Source: Bacillota bacterium
GTDB lineage: Bacteria; Bacillota; UBA4882; UBA8346
DNA: 42,061 nt
Direction of reading: 5' to 3'
NCBI GenBank assembly: GCA_023410535.1
Contig: JAEYPR010000022.1
Location: forward strand, 1-42,061
Under the pieces are notes generated by a model. It saw nothing but the letters and a program-made list of their open reading frames with translations. It did not search any database and was not told where the DNA came from. Below, one piece after another: positions 1 to 8,756 of the stretch. Made by a program: the position numbers and the translations under genes. The stretch's first letter is position 1, and the number at the start of each line of letters is the position of its first letter.

Positions 1-3000
1 CCGACGGATCTTCACTGATAAATCGTCCCAAATCCGGATCGTACCATCTTGCATTGTAATAATACAGATTCGCGTCCGGATCAAACTCTTTCCCGGTGAA
101 ACCGTGCCATTCGTCGAATCCGTCGCTGCCTTCCGCTTGGATTCGTTTACCGAAAGCGCGATAGTCGGCGGTATAGACAACCTTGCCGCTGGCGTTGGTG
201 ACAGCTTTGATTGAGCCGAGATGATCGTTGTGATAATAAAAAACTTTACTGGACGGATTATTGATCGGCCCGTCCACCCGGGCCAGGTATTGACCAAACC
301 CAAAGACGTAACAATGAATGCTTTGATCGCTGAAGCGCTTCTCATAAATAGGCTCATTGCCTTCATAGACGTAATGGATTTTAGTGTTATGCGCCCATTT
401 GACCACCCGGATGCCGGTCGAGTCATATCCGTATCTGGCGGTTTCGGCAGTATTCTTCCGGACGGCAACCATCCGGTTGAGCAAGTCGAAATCGTATTCC
501 CAATACTCTACCCCGGAACCGCTGGTCGCTGTGAAAGTTACTTGATTATTCGCGATGGTATACGAATTTCCCTTTTTAATCAAGTTCCCAACCACATCGT
601 AGACATAAGCAAACTTTCCATCGGTCATCACCCGGTCGGTGTTGGGATAATACAGGTAACTATAAGAAGTATTCAGCAACGAGTCGGTCACCGTTTTCCG
701 GTTTCCGGCCGCGTCGTAGGCGAACACCTCCTTTTGGTATACCCCTTCATAGACCCGGAACATTTTTGCCAATTCATTAAGGAAGGTAGCCTTATTTTCA
801 TTAAACATAAAATCGGCCAACCGGTCGTCATATTTCACATGGATCTTAAAGTAACGGCTCCGGTATGATTGTTTCAGTTTCATGGTAACGATCCCATTGG
901 CGTCCCTGCTGTAGATCCAACGGTCCGTTGGAATCAAGGTATATAGCGAATTATCATTGGAAGCGTAGAGATCCAGCGCCCCGTCAAGCAACCGGTGTCC
1001 AGTCGCATTCGGCACCAATTCAAATTTTACAATCGTTTTGGCACTGCCGAGATCCACGCCGATGCTGTTGGAACTATAGTCGAGCTTGATTAAGGCCGTA
1101 TCCGAACCGCTAAAATCCACCGCACTGCTTCCTTTAAAGTCAAACACGGCCATCCCGTTCTTGCCGTTACTTGGGGTTTGAGCGGAAACCAGTTGCGGAT
1201 TGAGCGCGCTGAGCAATTGATCGTTGGCGTCAAAGGTATATTCATAGTCCTGGTTGATGATTCCATCATGAATCTTGGTAATATTGCTTGCTAAATCATA
1301 TGTGTAATGCGAATTGATAATTGCCTTTCCGGAATAGCTTGTCGTCAGATCCGCTAACCGCCGGTTGGCGTCGTAGTTGAAATTCGTAGTCACGCCGTTT
1401 TGATACGTCAAACGATTCAGCAGGCCGTCAGGATCATAAGAAACGCCGTTGGATTTGGTAAATCCAACCACTTCGCTCAACTGATTGAGATTATCATAGC
1501 GATAATTTACTGTTCCGGCGGCCTTGGGATATGCCAGCCCGGTCAGTTGACCGCCTTGATTATACTGATATTCGGTCCGGTAGGTCTCTCCGTCAAACTT
1601 CCGCTCCACCGCGTTAATCCGGTTGAGCGGATCGGCGCGATAAGTTCCCGAGCTGTCCGTATTATAGCGGATCTCGCTGATTGGACCCCCATCACCGGGA
1701 TTATCGGCTACCGTGATCAAATTCCCCGCCGGATCGTAATCGTAGCTGATTTGATACTTAACTTGACTTCCAGTATAGAGATTGATCTGTCTGATTTGAT
1801 TGTTTTGATAATAATCATAGACCCAAACCGTGCCCCGGCGGTCAACCACCCCCGCCTTATTCCCATAGCTGTCGTAGCGGTAATTGACCGGATGTTGCGG
1901 ATTAAGAGCGTCATCATTGGCTTCAATTGCTTTGATCACCCGGTTCATCCCATCGTAACGGGCAATAGTTACATCGCGTTTGGCATTGATCACCGCCACC
2001 GGATTGCCATTGGGATCATAACGGGATTCGGTTTTATTGCCTAACGGATCTTTGATCCAGACTACTTTGCCCACTTGATTGTACTGATACGTCGTGGTTT
2101 TATATTGGTTGGTCGCAGTCGACCCCACACTCACTTTGATTCGGTTGCCAAATGCGTCATATTCAAAGAGTTGCACATCGGTTCCGTTAGGGGCGACGAC
2201 TTTGCGCACTCTCCCGCGACTGTCATAGGCAGATTGGGTATGAATATAGGTAGTTGTTCCTTTGACTAAGTTATACTCAGCGGTTTTATTCCCGGCGTTG
2301 TCATAAACGAAATACTGTTTCCGAAGTCCGTTTTGATAAATATCAGTCAGCCAGTTGCGGCTGTTATACCATGACGTGATACTGACTCCGTTGGCGTCGG
2401 TCTCCGTCTTGGTGGTGTGCGTGTCATTCCACCCGTAACTGACGTCGGTGTGCGGATTGCTATAAGTGGGTTCACCAAACGGATCGAGATCGGAAGCCAG
2501 ACCCGGCATTACGGTCCGGACCGGTCGGTTTAAGTCGTCATACAGATACCAGGTGGTAAAGGTTTTATTACTTCTGGGATCACGGATGGTCACCGTCCGA
2601 TTGACCCCCGCACCGGAGAATCGATACCAACTATTCGCGCTATCACTCGGATTGCGCGGATCGATCACCGCAATTTTGTTGCCGACCGGATCATACCGGT
2701 ACTGCGTCACATTACCGGTCGGGTCCGTCTCTTTAAGCAGTTGCCCGCGGGCCGAATAATCATAGTGCCAAATCCGGTCAAGCGCCGTGGCGCTCGGGTC
2801 ACTGATCCGCATCGTGGTTTTACGCCCGGCGGTATCATAGGTATACGAAGTTTCCGTTATTTTAACGATATTATCATATTGTTTGAAGCTTTGCATAGTC
2901 TTCAATAACCGGCCCAGCTCGTCATAGACGTAATTGGTAACATTGCCGTTAGCATCGGCCGTCTGCAACGGATTGCCCATTTTGTCCAGTTCGGTGCTCA

Positions 3001-6000
3001 CCTTAATTGTAGCGGTACCGGCGGGAGCCAAAAATGCGTTTTTATTCAAATTATCAGGATTGGCGACAATTCCCAACACACTCGGCAATTCCTGCGCGAT
3101 CGGTTTATTGATGAGCGGTTGATACCGATAAGTGGTCACCGCCGCCGGGAGCCAACTGTCGTTATCCTGATTTTTCAGCGCCGGTTTGGTTACGGTAAGC
3201 TTATTGCCAAGAGCATCGTAGGTATAACTCCACTCATACTCCTCTTCTTCATTTCCATAGGCGGCCCGTTGTACCGCGTTAATCAATTGTCCGGCGAGAT
3301 TATAGGTTTCAATGGCAATGACCTGCTGATTCTCGTTGGTAAAGGTCTTAGTATGATGATCATCATCATAGGCGATGGTCACAAAAGCCCGGCTGCCGTC
3401 GGTCGCAGTCGCCGGATAAGTCACCTTGACGATTCGGTCCAACCCGTCATATTCATAGCTGGTGGTCCCTTTGCGGTCGGTGACTGCTGAAATCCGCCAC
3501 TGCGAGTCATATTGAATTGAAGTTTCTTCGACAACTTCACCCTGATTATATTTTTTGACGTTCGCCGGTTTGCCGAACTTGGTATATTGCGTCACTGTCT
3601 TTTGACCGTTTTCATTGAGCATCGTAGTTGTATTGTTGGTATCATCGTAACTCATCATCTGGATCGGATGTTGCAGCGTCGACACATCCACCGCTGGATT
3701 CACATAACCCGGCAGTGTATTGAGGCTAGGTTGGGTATTGTCATCCGGAAGGATGGTAATGGTCGGGCGTTGTAACTCATCATACCGGTAGGCGGTAACA
3801 TAGCCCAGCGGGTCCATCTCCCAATCTTTTTGCCCGAAGTAATTATAATGAATCGTGGTGACAATATTGCTGGCGTTGCCCCGGGCATCGGTAACCCGGA
3901 TCGTCTCCGTCGTCTGGCTTGCGATATAATTCGAGTTTTCATAGGTGTCCTTGTAGCTATATGTCGCAACTAAATTCTTGCCATCGATAATCAGTACGGA
4001 CTTTTTGGTCAGATTGCCAACCGCGTCATACTCAAAACAAGAAGCGTTCGTCTGACCGTCGGACTCCACCGTAGCCGTATCCGGTTTATTGGGCAAGTTA
4101 TGATCTTTATAAGTATAAGTCGTTTTCGAAAGTACCTTTCCGGTGGCAGTTTCTTTCTCAATGATTGTTTCCGCCCGGTTTGGAATTTCGTAAGTATCCT
4201 GAGCTTCTTTTGCTTTATAGGTCACCGTTTTGGCGATTCCGGTCCGCCCGTCACGGGTGAAGATGAGATTGCCCCACGTATCATAAGAATATTCGATTAC
4301 AAACGTACTGTTGCCGCTGGTATGCCGTTCCGACAACATGCTTTGCGTCACATTATCATAGGTGTAAACAATATTTTCGTAAACCCGGTTGGGGTTCTCA
4401 TCCACTGCAATGTAGGATGTGTGGCTATATAGCAGCGTGCCTTGATAATCATTCATGATGGGTAATATGCCGTTTGAATACGTTACAAACCATGTTGCCG
4501 ACGGCGGATTAATTATCGTATCATTACTAATCAGCGCATACTCTTCATGAATCCGTCCCCGTCCGTGGGCTACGGTCGTGGTTACTTCACTGGACAACAC
4601 CATCCAATTCCGTGGCAAGCATTTATTGTTGTGCTTGTTGTCGCGATCAATATTCAACAAATACGTATACGTTTCAATAATATTTCCGTCAATCCGGTGA
4701 TTTTGAACTAAATATTTAAACCCATAATACTTCCAATTGGCCCGGGGTGCCCTAAATTTCGTCCATTGGTCAAAACCGATATATTCATAGGATGAAATTC
4801 CCCCGGTCGGATAAGTAATTTGGTTTAATAACCGCAAGTTACAATTGTTGTTATTATTTGCCGAGCTTTTGAATGAATAAGCTTCATATGCGTATTGCGT
4901 TTTCCGACCTTTTCGGTCGGTGACCGTTAGGAGATCTTTCGTTGTCCCATCGTAGGCATAACTCACGATCGGTTCATTATTGCAACTGATTGATGATAAA
5001 AACTTGGTGACAGGATGATAGTTAAAAATAACTACCCGCCCAACCGAATCTTTGATTTGGGAAAGTTGGTTTTCACCGTTATATGTATAAACAATCTCGC
5101 TTTTGCCGCTAGGATCGGTCTGACGCGTCAGTTTTCCTTCTTTATCGAAATAAAACCTCGTTCCATCATTACTCGTCACGGTAATCGCTTCATTGACCCG
5201 TACCGCCTTAAAATGAGTGCCTTTATCATATTTATAAGTCCCATCTTGATAATAAAGCGGCGTTGGCGAGTTATCGTAACTATAAATGTCCACATATAAG
5301 TCTTTTAGTTCAATTACTTGTCCTTCGGGGAGACGCAGGTAAAATTTTCTTTGATATTCAGTTCCATAACTATATGAGTTATAATCACTATCGGTTGTGG
5401 TTAAATCGCTATCCTCGATTTTCATGCCGATACACGGAATGTTAAGGGACCAGCCTTGTCCGCCAAAAAACGGTTTTAACGGAAAAGCCACTTCTTGATT
5501 CGCCAAGCTGTCGCTAAAGGCCGCTCCGGAGTTATAAGACCGTTTAAGCGTCAAATTCAAACCATTCCGGCCCGGTAAGGTCAGATCAACACTGCTGACG
5601 CTCAGATTGCCTTGCGACACAGATTCGCGAGTGCTGGAGAACAGTCCGTTAAATGGACCGGCAGCGGCGCCGAAGTCCCCGATATTGGTCCAGCCCGGCG
5701 AATTATAGTCGGTCACTGTTCCAGTCGAGCCGATCGACATCGATGAAAACCCGCTATTATTCTCCAGGGATAAGCTGACGGTGGTCCGGTGTCCGGTTGC
5801 ATCAATCGCGACAACAGTGATGCTACGTTGGGTCAAGGTCACTTGGGCGTCGATACAACCATTACTGGCATTGACCGTTTTACCGTTAATCGTCACGGTA
5901 ACCGGCGAAAGATCATTCACCGTCCCGAAGACGTCAACTTGGTTTTGATCCTCAGGCGATTTGGCAATATTTACATTCAACACCGGCGCTTTCGTATCTA

Positions 6001-8062
6001 AGATAATCCGCTGTTCCAACCGCTTGATTAGGTTGCTGGCGTTAATCGCCTCAATTGCGACGATATTTTCACCATCCGTCAAAGTTATTTGTCCCGAGTA
6101 GCGTCCAGCATTTAACTCGACCGCTTGCGAATTAATCTTTACCGTATTGGCGCCACTGGCCGTTCCGGTCACCAACACCGTTGCATTCGCCGTATAAAAC
6201 GGACTGGCTAAATCGCAAGTCAAACCGGGGAGCGTCCCGGTAATATAAACGACGCTTTTTTGCGTGCTTTGTCCTTGCCGGTCCGTCGCCGATACGGTGA
6301 TGGTGTGATAACCGGAACCGGCTGTCGAGGCGGTGAGCGAACAACTAAAATAGTGTCCGATGAGCTGCGCCGCCAATCCATTTACTAAAACCGTTGTATC
6401 CGGATTATCGACGTAACCTGTGACCTGAATCGTTTCTCCAGCGGTATATTGCTCATTGCTTTGCGGCGTTAAAAGGGTGATTACCGGAGCACCCTGAATG
6501 CTTACGCAACTCCCGTAAAGTTCAATTTCATTTAAGGTCGCTGCGGTCAATTGAATTTGAATTTTTGTCGTAGCGGGTAGCCCGCCGGTAACTGAAATAT
6601 CCATCCCGTCGATCACGATATCCGTCACCGGAACTTGAACCCAGCTTCCATTCTTCCAATATGCCAAGCTCTGGATTGTCAAACTTCCCGCATCATTGTT
6701 TCCGTATAAACGGATCAAGTCGAGTGAAACGGGATCCTCCCAATTAACCGATAACGTGCCGGATGGAATTCCCGTAACAGCACTTAAAAAACGGTTGCGA
6801 TCCAATAACCCTGGTTGATTGGTGGCAATTCCGGCATAAGAAGGCTCAATCTTGCCAGCCGTATTCATCAACAACAAACTGCAATCGATTACTTGAACGG
6901 TACCGAAGTCAAGCGTTACGATATTGTTTTTTGACTGCAATTTCGCGATGGGTACCGGGATTCTCACCAACCGGTAGCTGTTCAATAGATTGCCGGTTGC
7001 CACCACCGTAATTGGGTAACCATTTACAGTTAGACTAAAGTTGTAGTTGCTGACGGTCGCCGGGACCGTCACCGCGATCTCCGCTTTGTCCCATTCGGAA
7101 ATATCGGTGATCCGCGCGCCAAAAGATACCTTTCCGGTCAATGTCTCTCCCAAGAGGATACTCTGACTGTATTCTCCCGCGCTTATTCCCCACACTTGCA
7201 TTTCCGCGATACCGCCGACATAGGAATAACCGGAACCGGCCGAAATTCTGATTCGGATTTGATTGGTACTGATATTCGCCACTTTAAAAAGATGCCAACC
7301 ATCCGTCATGCTCCCAAGATCGACAGCGCTCCTCAGACTAACCCAACGGTTGACGCTGTCGTCCCACGCTTCAAAAACCGCGATCCCGGAACCACTTTTG
7401 GTATATAATTTGATATAAGACACGGTAGCGCTAAAATCAAATAAACTGTACGATATCGTCGCATTGCCGACATTGCTCGCCCGCCAAGTTGTATTGGTAT
7501 TGCCGTCGCAAAGATAACTCTTCGGATAAGATAAAGCCTCGTCGGTGACGCTAATCGTCCCTTTAAAAAGCAGCGGTCCTTCCGCTTCATGCCCATATAT
7601 TTTGATTCCGCCAATGGTACTTCCGGCGGTATTCAGTCCTGAAGCTTGATGAATCACAAATCGTAAATTTCCGGTAAATACTTTGCCATAACTAAGATCA
7701 ATCCTGCCGGCGGCGAATTCAATCTGCCGATACCCGAAAAAAGGTTGCCAGACGCCATTGGCGTCGGAATAATAAACGGAGACATTGCCGAACCGCCCCG
7801 TTAATCCGTTAATCTGAAGATAATCGATGAAACACTTGCTTGCCAAACTCACCTCAAACCAACCGTCTACCGCAAAGCTCGGTAACGTTCCGATGGCAAT
7901 TGCGTTGTTATTGTTGGTAATCAAACCGGCCAAATTATCAGAATTACTAATCGAAGCGATTGTAAGCTGATTCGTAATATTACTCTGCGCGGCTACACAA
8001 TTGGTTGATGCGCAAAAACCAAGTACTATGCTTAAGAAAATGGCTAATAACGTTCTTTGCAT
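1..8062 (-). CDS. Secreted RHS/YD-repeat protein with discoidin-like modules (3' end outside window)
   Basis: The frame stays open from ATG 8062 to the window edge, about 2,687 codons without a stop. I checked it in the same frame at 6358, 5398, 3238, 1258 and 10. A GGGGAGG ribosome site lies 7 nt before ATG. Residues 1-25 are a signal peptide. Discoidin (F5/8C)-like segments follow at about 26-161, 165-291 and 398-521, then Ig-like/Big-type segments at about 522-800, for example around 'APVITLLTPQ' and 'KAPVLNVNIA'. An RHS entry segment with 'LPGRNGLNLTLKRSYNS' lies near 825, and YD repeats (pattern 'YDxxGN') run from about 930 to the end. The RHS-associated core ('HNDHLGSIKAVT', 'YYYNARWYDPDLGRFISEDP') starts near 2608. 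A further discoidin-like domain is inserted among the YD repeats at about 2287-2427. RHS proteins form a hollow beta-cage that often delivers a C-terminal toxin or adhesin. Any such tip lies before base 1, so its activity is unknown. Confidence 0.93.
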   Translation of the reverse strand, partial: MQRTLLAIFLSIVLGFCASTNCVAAQSNITNQLTIASISNSDNLAGLITNNNNAIAIGTLPSFAVDGWFEVSLASKCFIDYLQINGLTGRFGNVSVYYSDANGVWQPFFGYRQIEFAAGRIDLSYGKVFTGNLRFVIHQASGLNTAGSTIGGIKIYGHEAEGPLLFKGTISVTDEALSYPKSYLCDGNTNTTWRASNVGNATISYSLFDFSATVSYIKLYTKSGSGIAVFEAWDDSVNRWVSLRSAVDLGSMTDGWHLFKVANISTNQIRIRISAGSGYSYVGGIAEMQVWGISAGEYSQSILLGETLTGKVSFGARITDISEWDKAEIAVTVPATVSNYNFSLTVNGYPITVVATGNLLNSYRLVRIPVPIAKLQSKNNIVTLDFGTVQVIDCSLLLMNTAGKIEPSYAGIATNQPGLLDRNRFLSAVTGIPSGTLSVNWEDPVSLDLIRLYGNNDAGSLTIQSLAYWKNGSWVQVPVTDIVIDGMDISVTGGLPATTKIQIQLTAATLNEIELYGSCVSIQGAPVITLLTPQSNEQYTAGETIQVTGYVDNPDTTVLVNGLAAQLIGHYFSCSLTASTAGSGYHTITVSATDRQGQSTQKSVVYITGTLPGLTCDLASPFYTANATVLVTGTASGANTVKINSQAVELNAGRYSGQITLTDGENIVAIEAINASNLIKRLEQRIILDTKAPVLNVNIAKSPEDQNQVDVFGTVNDLSPVTVTINGKTVNASNGCIDAQVTLTQRSITVVAIDATGHRTTVSLSLENNSGFSSMSIGSTGTVTDYNSPGWTNIGDFGAAAGPFNGLFSSTRESVSQGNLSVSSVDLTLPGRNGLNLTLKRSYNSGAAFSDSLANQEVAFPLKPFFGGQGWSLNIPCIGMKIEDSDLTTTDSDYNSYSYGTEYQRKFYLRLPEGQVIELKDLYVDIYSYDNSPTPLYYQDGTYKYDKGTHFKAVRVNEAITVTSNDGTRFYFDKEGKLTRQTDPSGKSEIVYTYNGENQLSQIKDSVGRVVIFNYHPVTKFLSSISCNNEPIVSYAYDGTTKDLLTVTDRKGRKTQYAYEAYSFKSSANNNNNCNLRLLNQITYPTGGISSYEYIGFDQWTKFRAPRANWKYYGFKYLVQNHRIDGNIIETYTYLLNIDRDNKHNNKCLPRNWMVLSSEVTTTVAHGRGRIHEEYALISNDTIINPPSATWFVTYSNGILPIMNDYQGTLLYSHTSYIAVDENPNRVYENIVYTYDNVTQSMLSERHTSGNSTFVIEYSYDTWGNLIFTRDGRTGIAKTVTYKAKEAQDTYEIPNRAETIIEKETATGKVLSKTTYTYKDHNLPNKPDTATVESDGQTNASCFEYDAVGNLTKKSVLIIDGKNLVATYSYKDTYENSNYIASQTTETIRVTDARGNASNIVTTIHYNYFGQKDWEMDPLGYVTAYRYDELQRPTITILPDDNTQPSLNTLPGYVNPAVDVSTLQHPIQMMSYDDTNNTTTMLNENGQKTVTQYTKFGKPANVKKYNQGEVVEETSIQYDSQWRISAVTDRKGTTSYEYDGLDRIVKVTYPATATDGSRAFVTIAYDDDHHTKTFTNENQQVIAIETYNLAGQLINAVQRAAYGNEEEEYEWSYTYDALGNKLTVTKPALKNQDNDSWLPAAVTTYRYQPLINKPIAQELPSVLGIVANPDNLNKNAFLAPAGTATIKVSTELDKMGNPLQTADANGNVTNYVYDELGRLLKTMQSFKQYDNIVKITETSYTYDTAGRKTTMRISDPSATALDRIWHYDYSARGQLLKETDPTGNVTQYRYDPVGNKIAVIDPRNPSDSANSWYRFSGAGVNRTVTIRDPRSNKTFTTWYLYDDLNRPVRTVMPGLASDLDPFGEPTYSNPHTDVSYGWNDTHTTKTETDANGVSITSWYNSRNWLTDIYQNGLRKQYFVYDNAGNKTAEYNLVKGTTTYIHTQSAYDSRGRVRKVVAPNGTDVQLFEYDAFGNRIKVSVGSTATNQYKTTTYQYNQVGKVVWIKDPLGNKTESRYDPNGNPVAVINAKRDVTIARYDGMNRVIKAIEANDDALNPQHPVNYRYDSYGNKAGVVDRRGTVWVYDYYQNNQIRQINLYTGSQVKYQISYDYDPAGNLITVADNPGDGGPISEIRYNTDSSGTYRADPLNRINAVERKFDGETYRTEYQYNQGGQLTGLAYPKAAGTVNYRYDNLNQLSEVVGFTKSNGVSYDPDGLLNRLTYQNGVTTNFNYDANRRLADLTTSYSGKAIINSHYTYDLASNITKIHDGIINQDYEYTFDANDQLLSALNPQLVSAQTPSNGKNGMAVFDFKGSSAVDFSGSDTALIKLDYSSNSIGVDLGSAKTIVKFELVPNATGHRLLDGALDLYASNDNSLYTLIPTDRWIYSRDANGIVTMKLKQSYRSRYFKIHVKYDDRLADFMFNENKATFLNELAKMFRVYEGVYQKEVFAYDAAGNRKTVTDSLLNTSYSYLYYPNTDRVMTDGKFAYVYDVVGNLIKKGNSYTIANNQVTFTATSGSGVEYWEYDFDLLNRMVAVRKNTAETARYGYDSTGIRVVKWAHNTKIHYVYEGNEPIYEKRFSDQSIHCYVFGFGQYLARVDGPINNPSSKVFYYHNDHLGSIKAVTNASGKVVYTADYRAFGKRIQAEGSDGFDEWHGFTGKEFDPDANLYYYNARWYDPDLGRFISEDPS

Positions 8063-8490
8063 TAGCGGGCCTCCCCAATTTTTAAGTTTTTGTCTCCGTC
8101 GCAGAGCAGTTTTCGGCTTTCAACTGATTTCACTGAACCGGTGGCGTAACAATTTGAAATTTTACCCTTACTTCTTCCAATCAATTCGCCTACCAATCCT
8201 TGATTCACAGAAGTGCTTGTTACATTTCCAGTTGCGAAACTGGATTTGATTATAGCAGCTGGCTCAGTCTGCCTCACAAGGCCTCCAACCGAGTATCCAC
8301 TGGTTGTAACATTCACTAAGAAAAAACAGGAGTCATTGTCTCAATATTAAAATGCCCAGTAGACCACCATATCCAATTCCAGCACCGAAAATATTGCCCA
8401 AAGTATAGCATTGAGAAATATCCCCTCATTGATACTTCCAATTAGTCCCCCAATACGATCACCCGTGGTTTAACCGGTTTATAATTCCCG
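8063..8490 (-). pseudogene. Decayed GLUG-repeat fragment
   Basis: Minus-strand translation shows recognisable pieces of the GLUG modules found in the gene at 8757-13922, in different frames. 'GDRIGGLIGSINEG' lies near 8420-8450. 'GYGGLLGHFN' lies around 8350-8400 after a frameshift. 'SFATGNVTSTS' and 'GKISNCYATGS' lie at 8130-8260. A stop separates the middle piece from the last, and an ATG near 8316 gives an apparent 84-residue ORF that is only the tail of this relic. It has no ribosome site or signal peptide of its own. Some stretches resemble the A-type modules of the intact protein and others the B-type, so it is mosaic. I read it as the eroded remainder of a third GLUG gene or of a deleted end of the neighbour. 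Confidence 0.75.
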
Positions 8491-8510
8491 ACTCACAAAC
8501 AGTTGTCTAA

Positions 8511-8722
8511 TTAATTATCAATCGCGCGCCAAGCGGTCCGGATATTTCCGTCATTTAGAAACGTGCCGAAGTAACTGGGATTCTCACTTGTAACACTAAC
8601 CTTTCCCTTGAACAAACGGCTCGGCTCATTTATCTTAACTTCTCCCAAACCGTTTCCAGACAAATTTAAGTTTAAAGAATGAAGTAAAAGACCACTTTTT
8701 CAATATAAAAACCTCCCCAATT
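8511..8722 (-). pseudogene. Decayed start of an RHS/discoidin-type gene
   Basis: The minus strand carries a ribosome site, cctccccaatt on the plus strand at 8712-8722, identical over 11 nt to the one before the RHS gene at 8070-8080. A TTG follows 8 nt later but its frame stops after about 22 codons. In another frame the text 'GEVKINEPSRLFKGKVSVTS' continues to 'NIRTAWRAIDN' and a stop at 8511. It matches in order the discoidin-like segment of the intact RHS protein ('GGIKIYGHEAEGPLLFKGTI' to 'TNTTWRASN'). No signal peptide survives. This is a truncated, frameshifted duplicate of the RHS 5' end, or the scar of a recombination between related surface genes. Confidence 0.7.
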
Positions 8723-8756
8723 CTTTCACGTGTCTTTTTCAAAGGGCTACGTTTGA

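Noticed and set aside
221..8249. Many plus-strand ORFs of 60-215 residues across 221-8249
   Set aside because: All lie opposite the continuous RHS frame or its upstream relic, have no ribosome sites and give repetitive, unusual compositions. They are antisense shadows.
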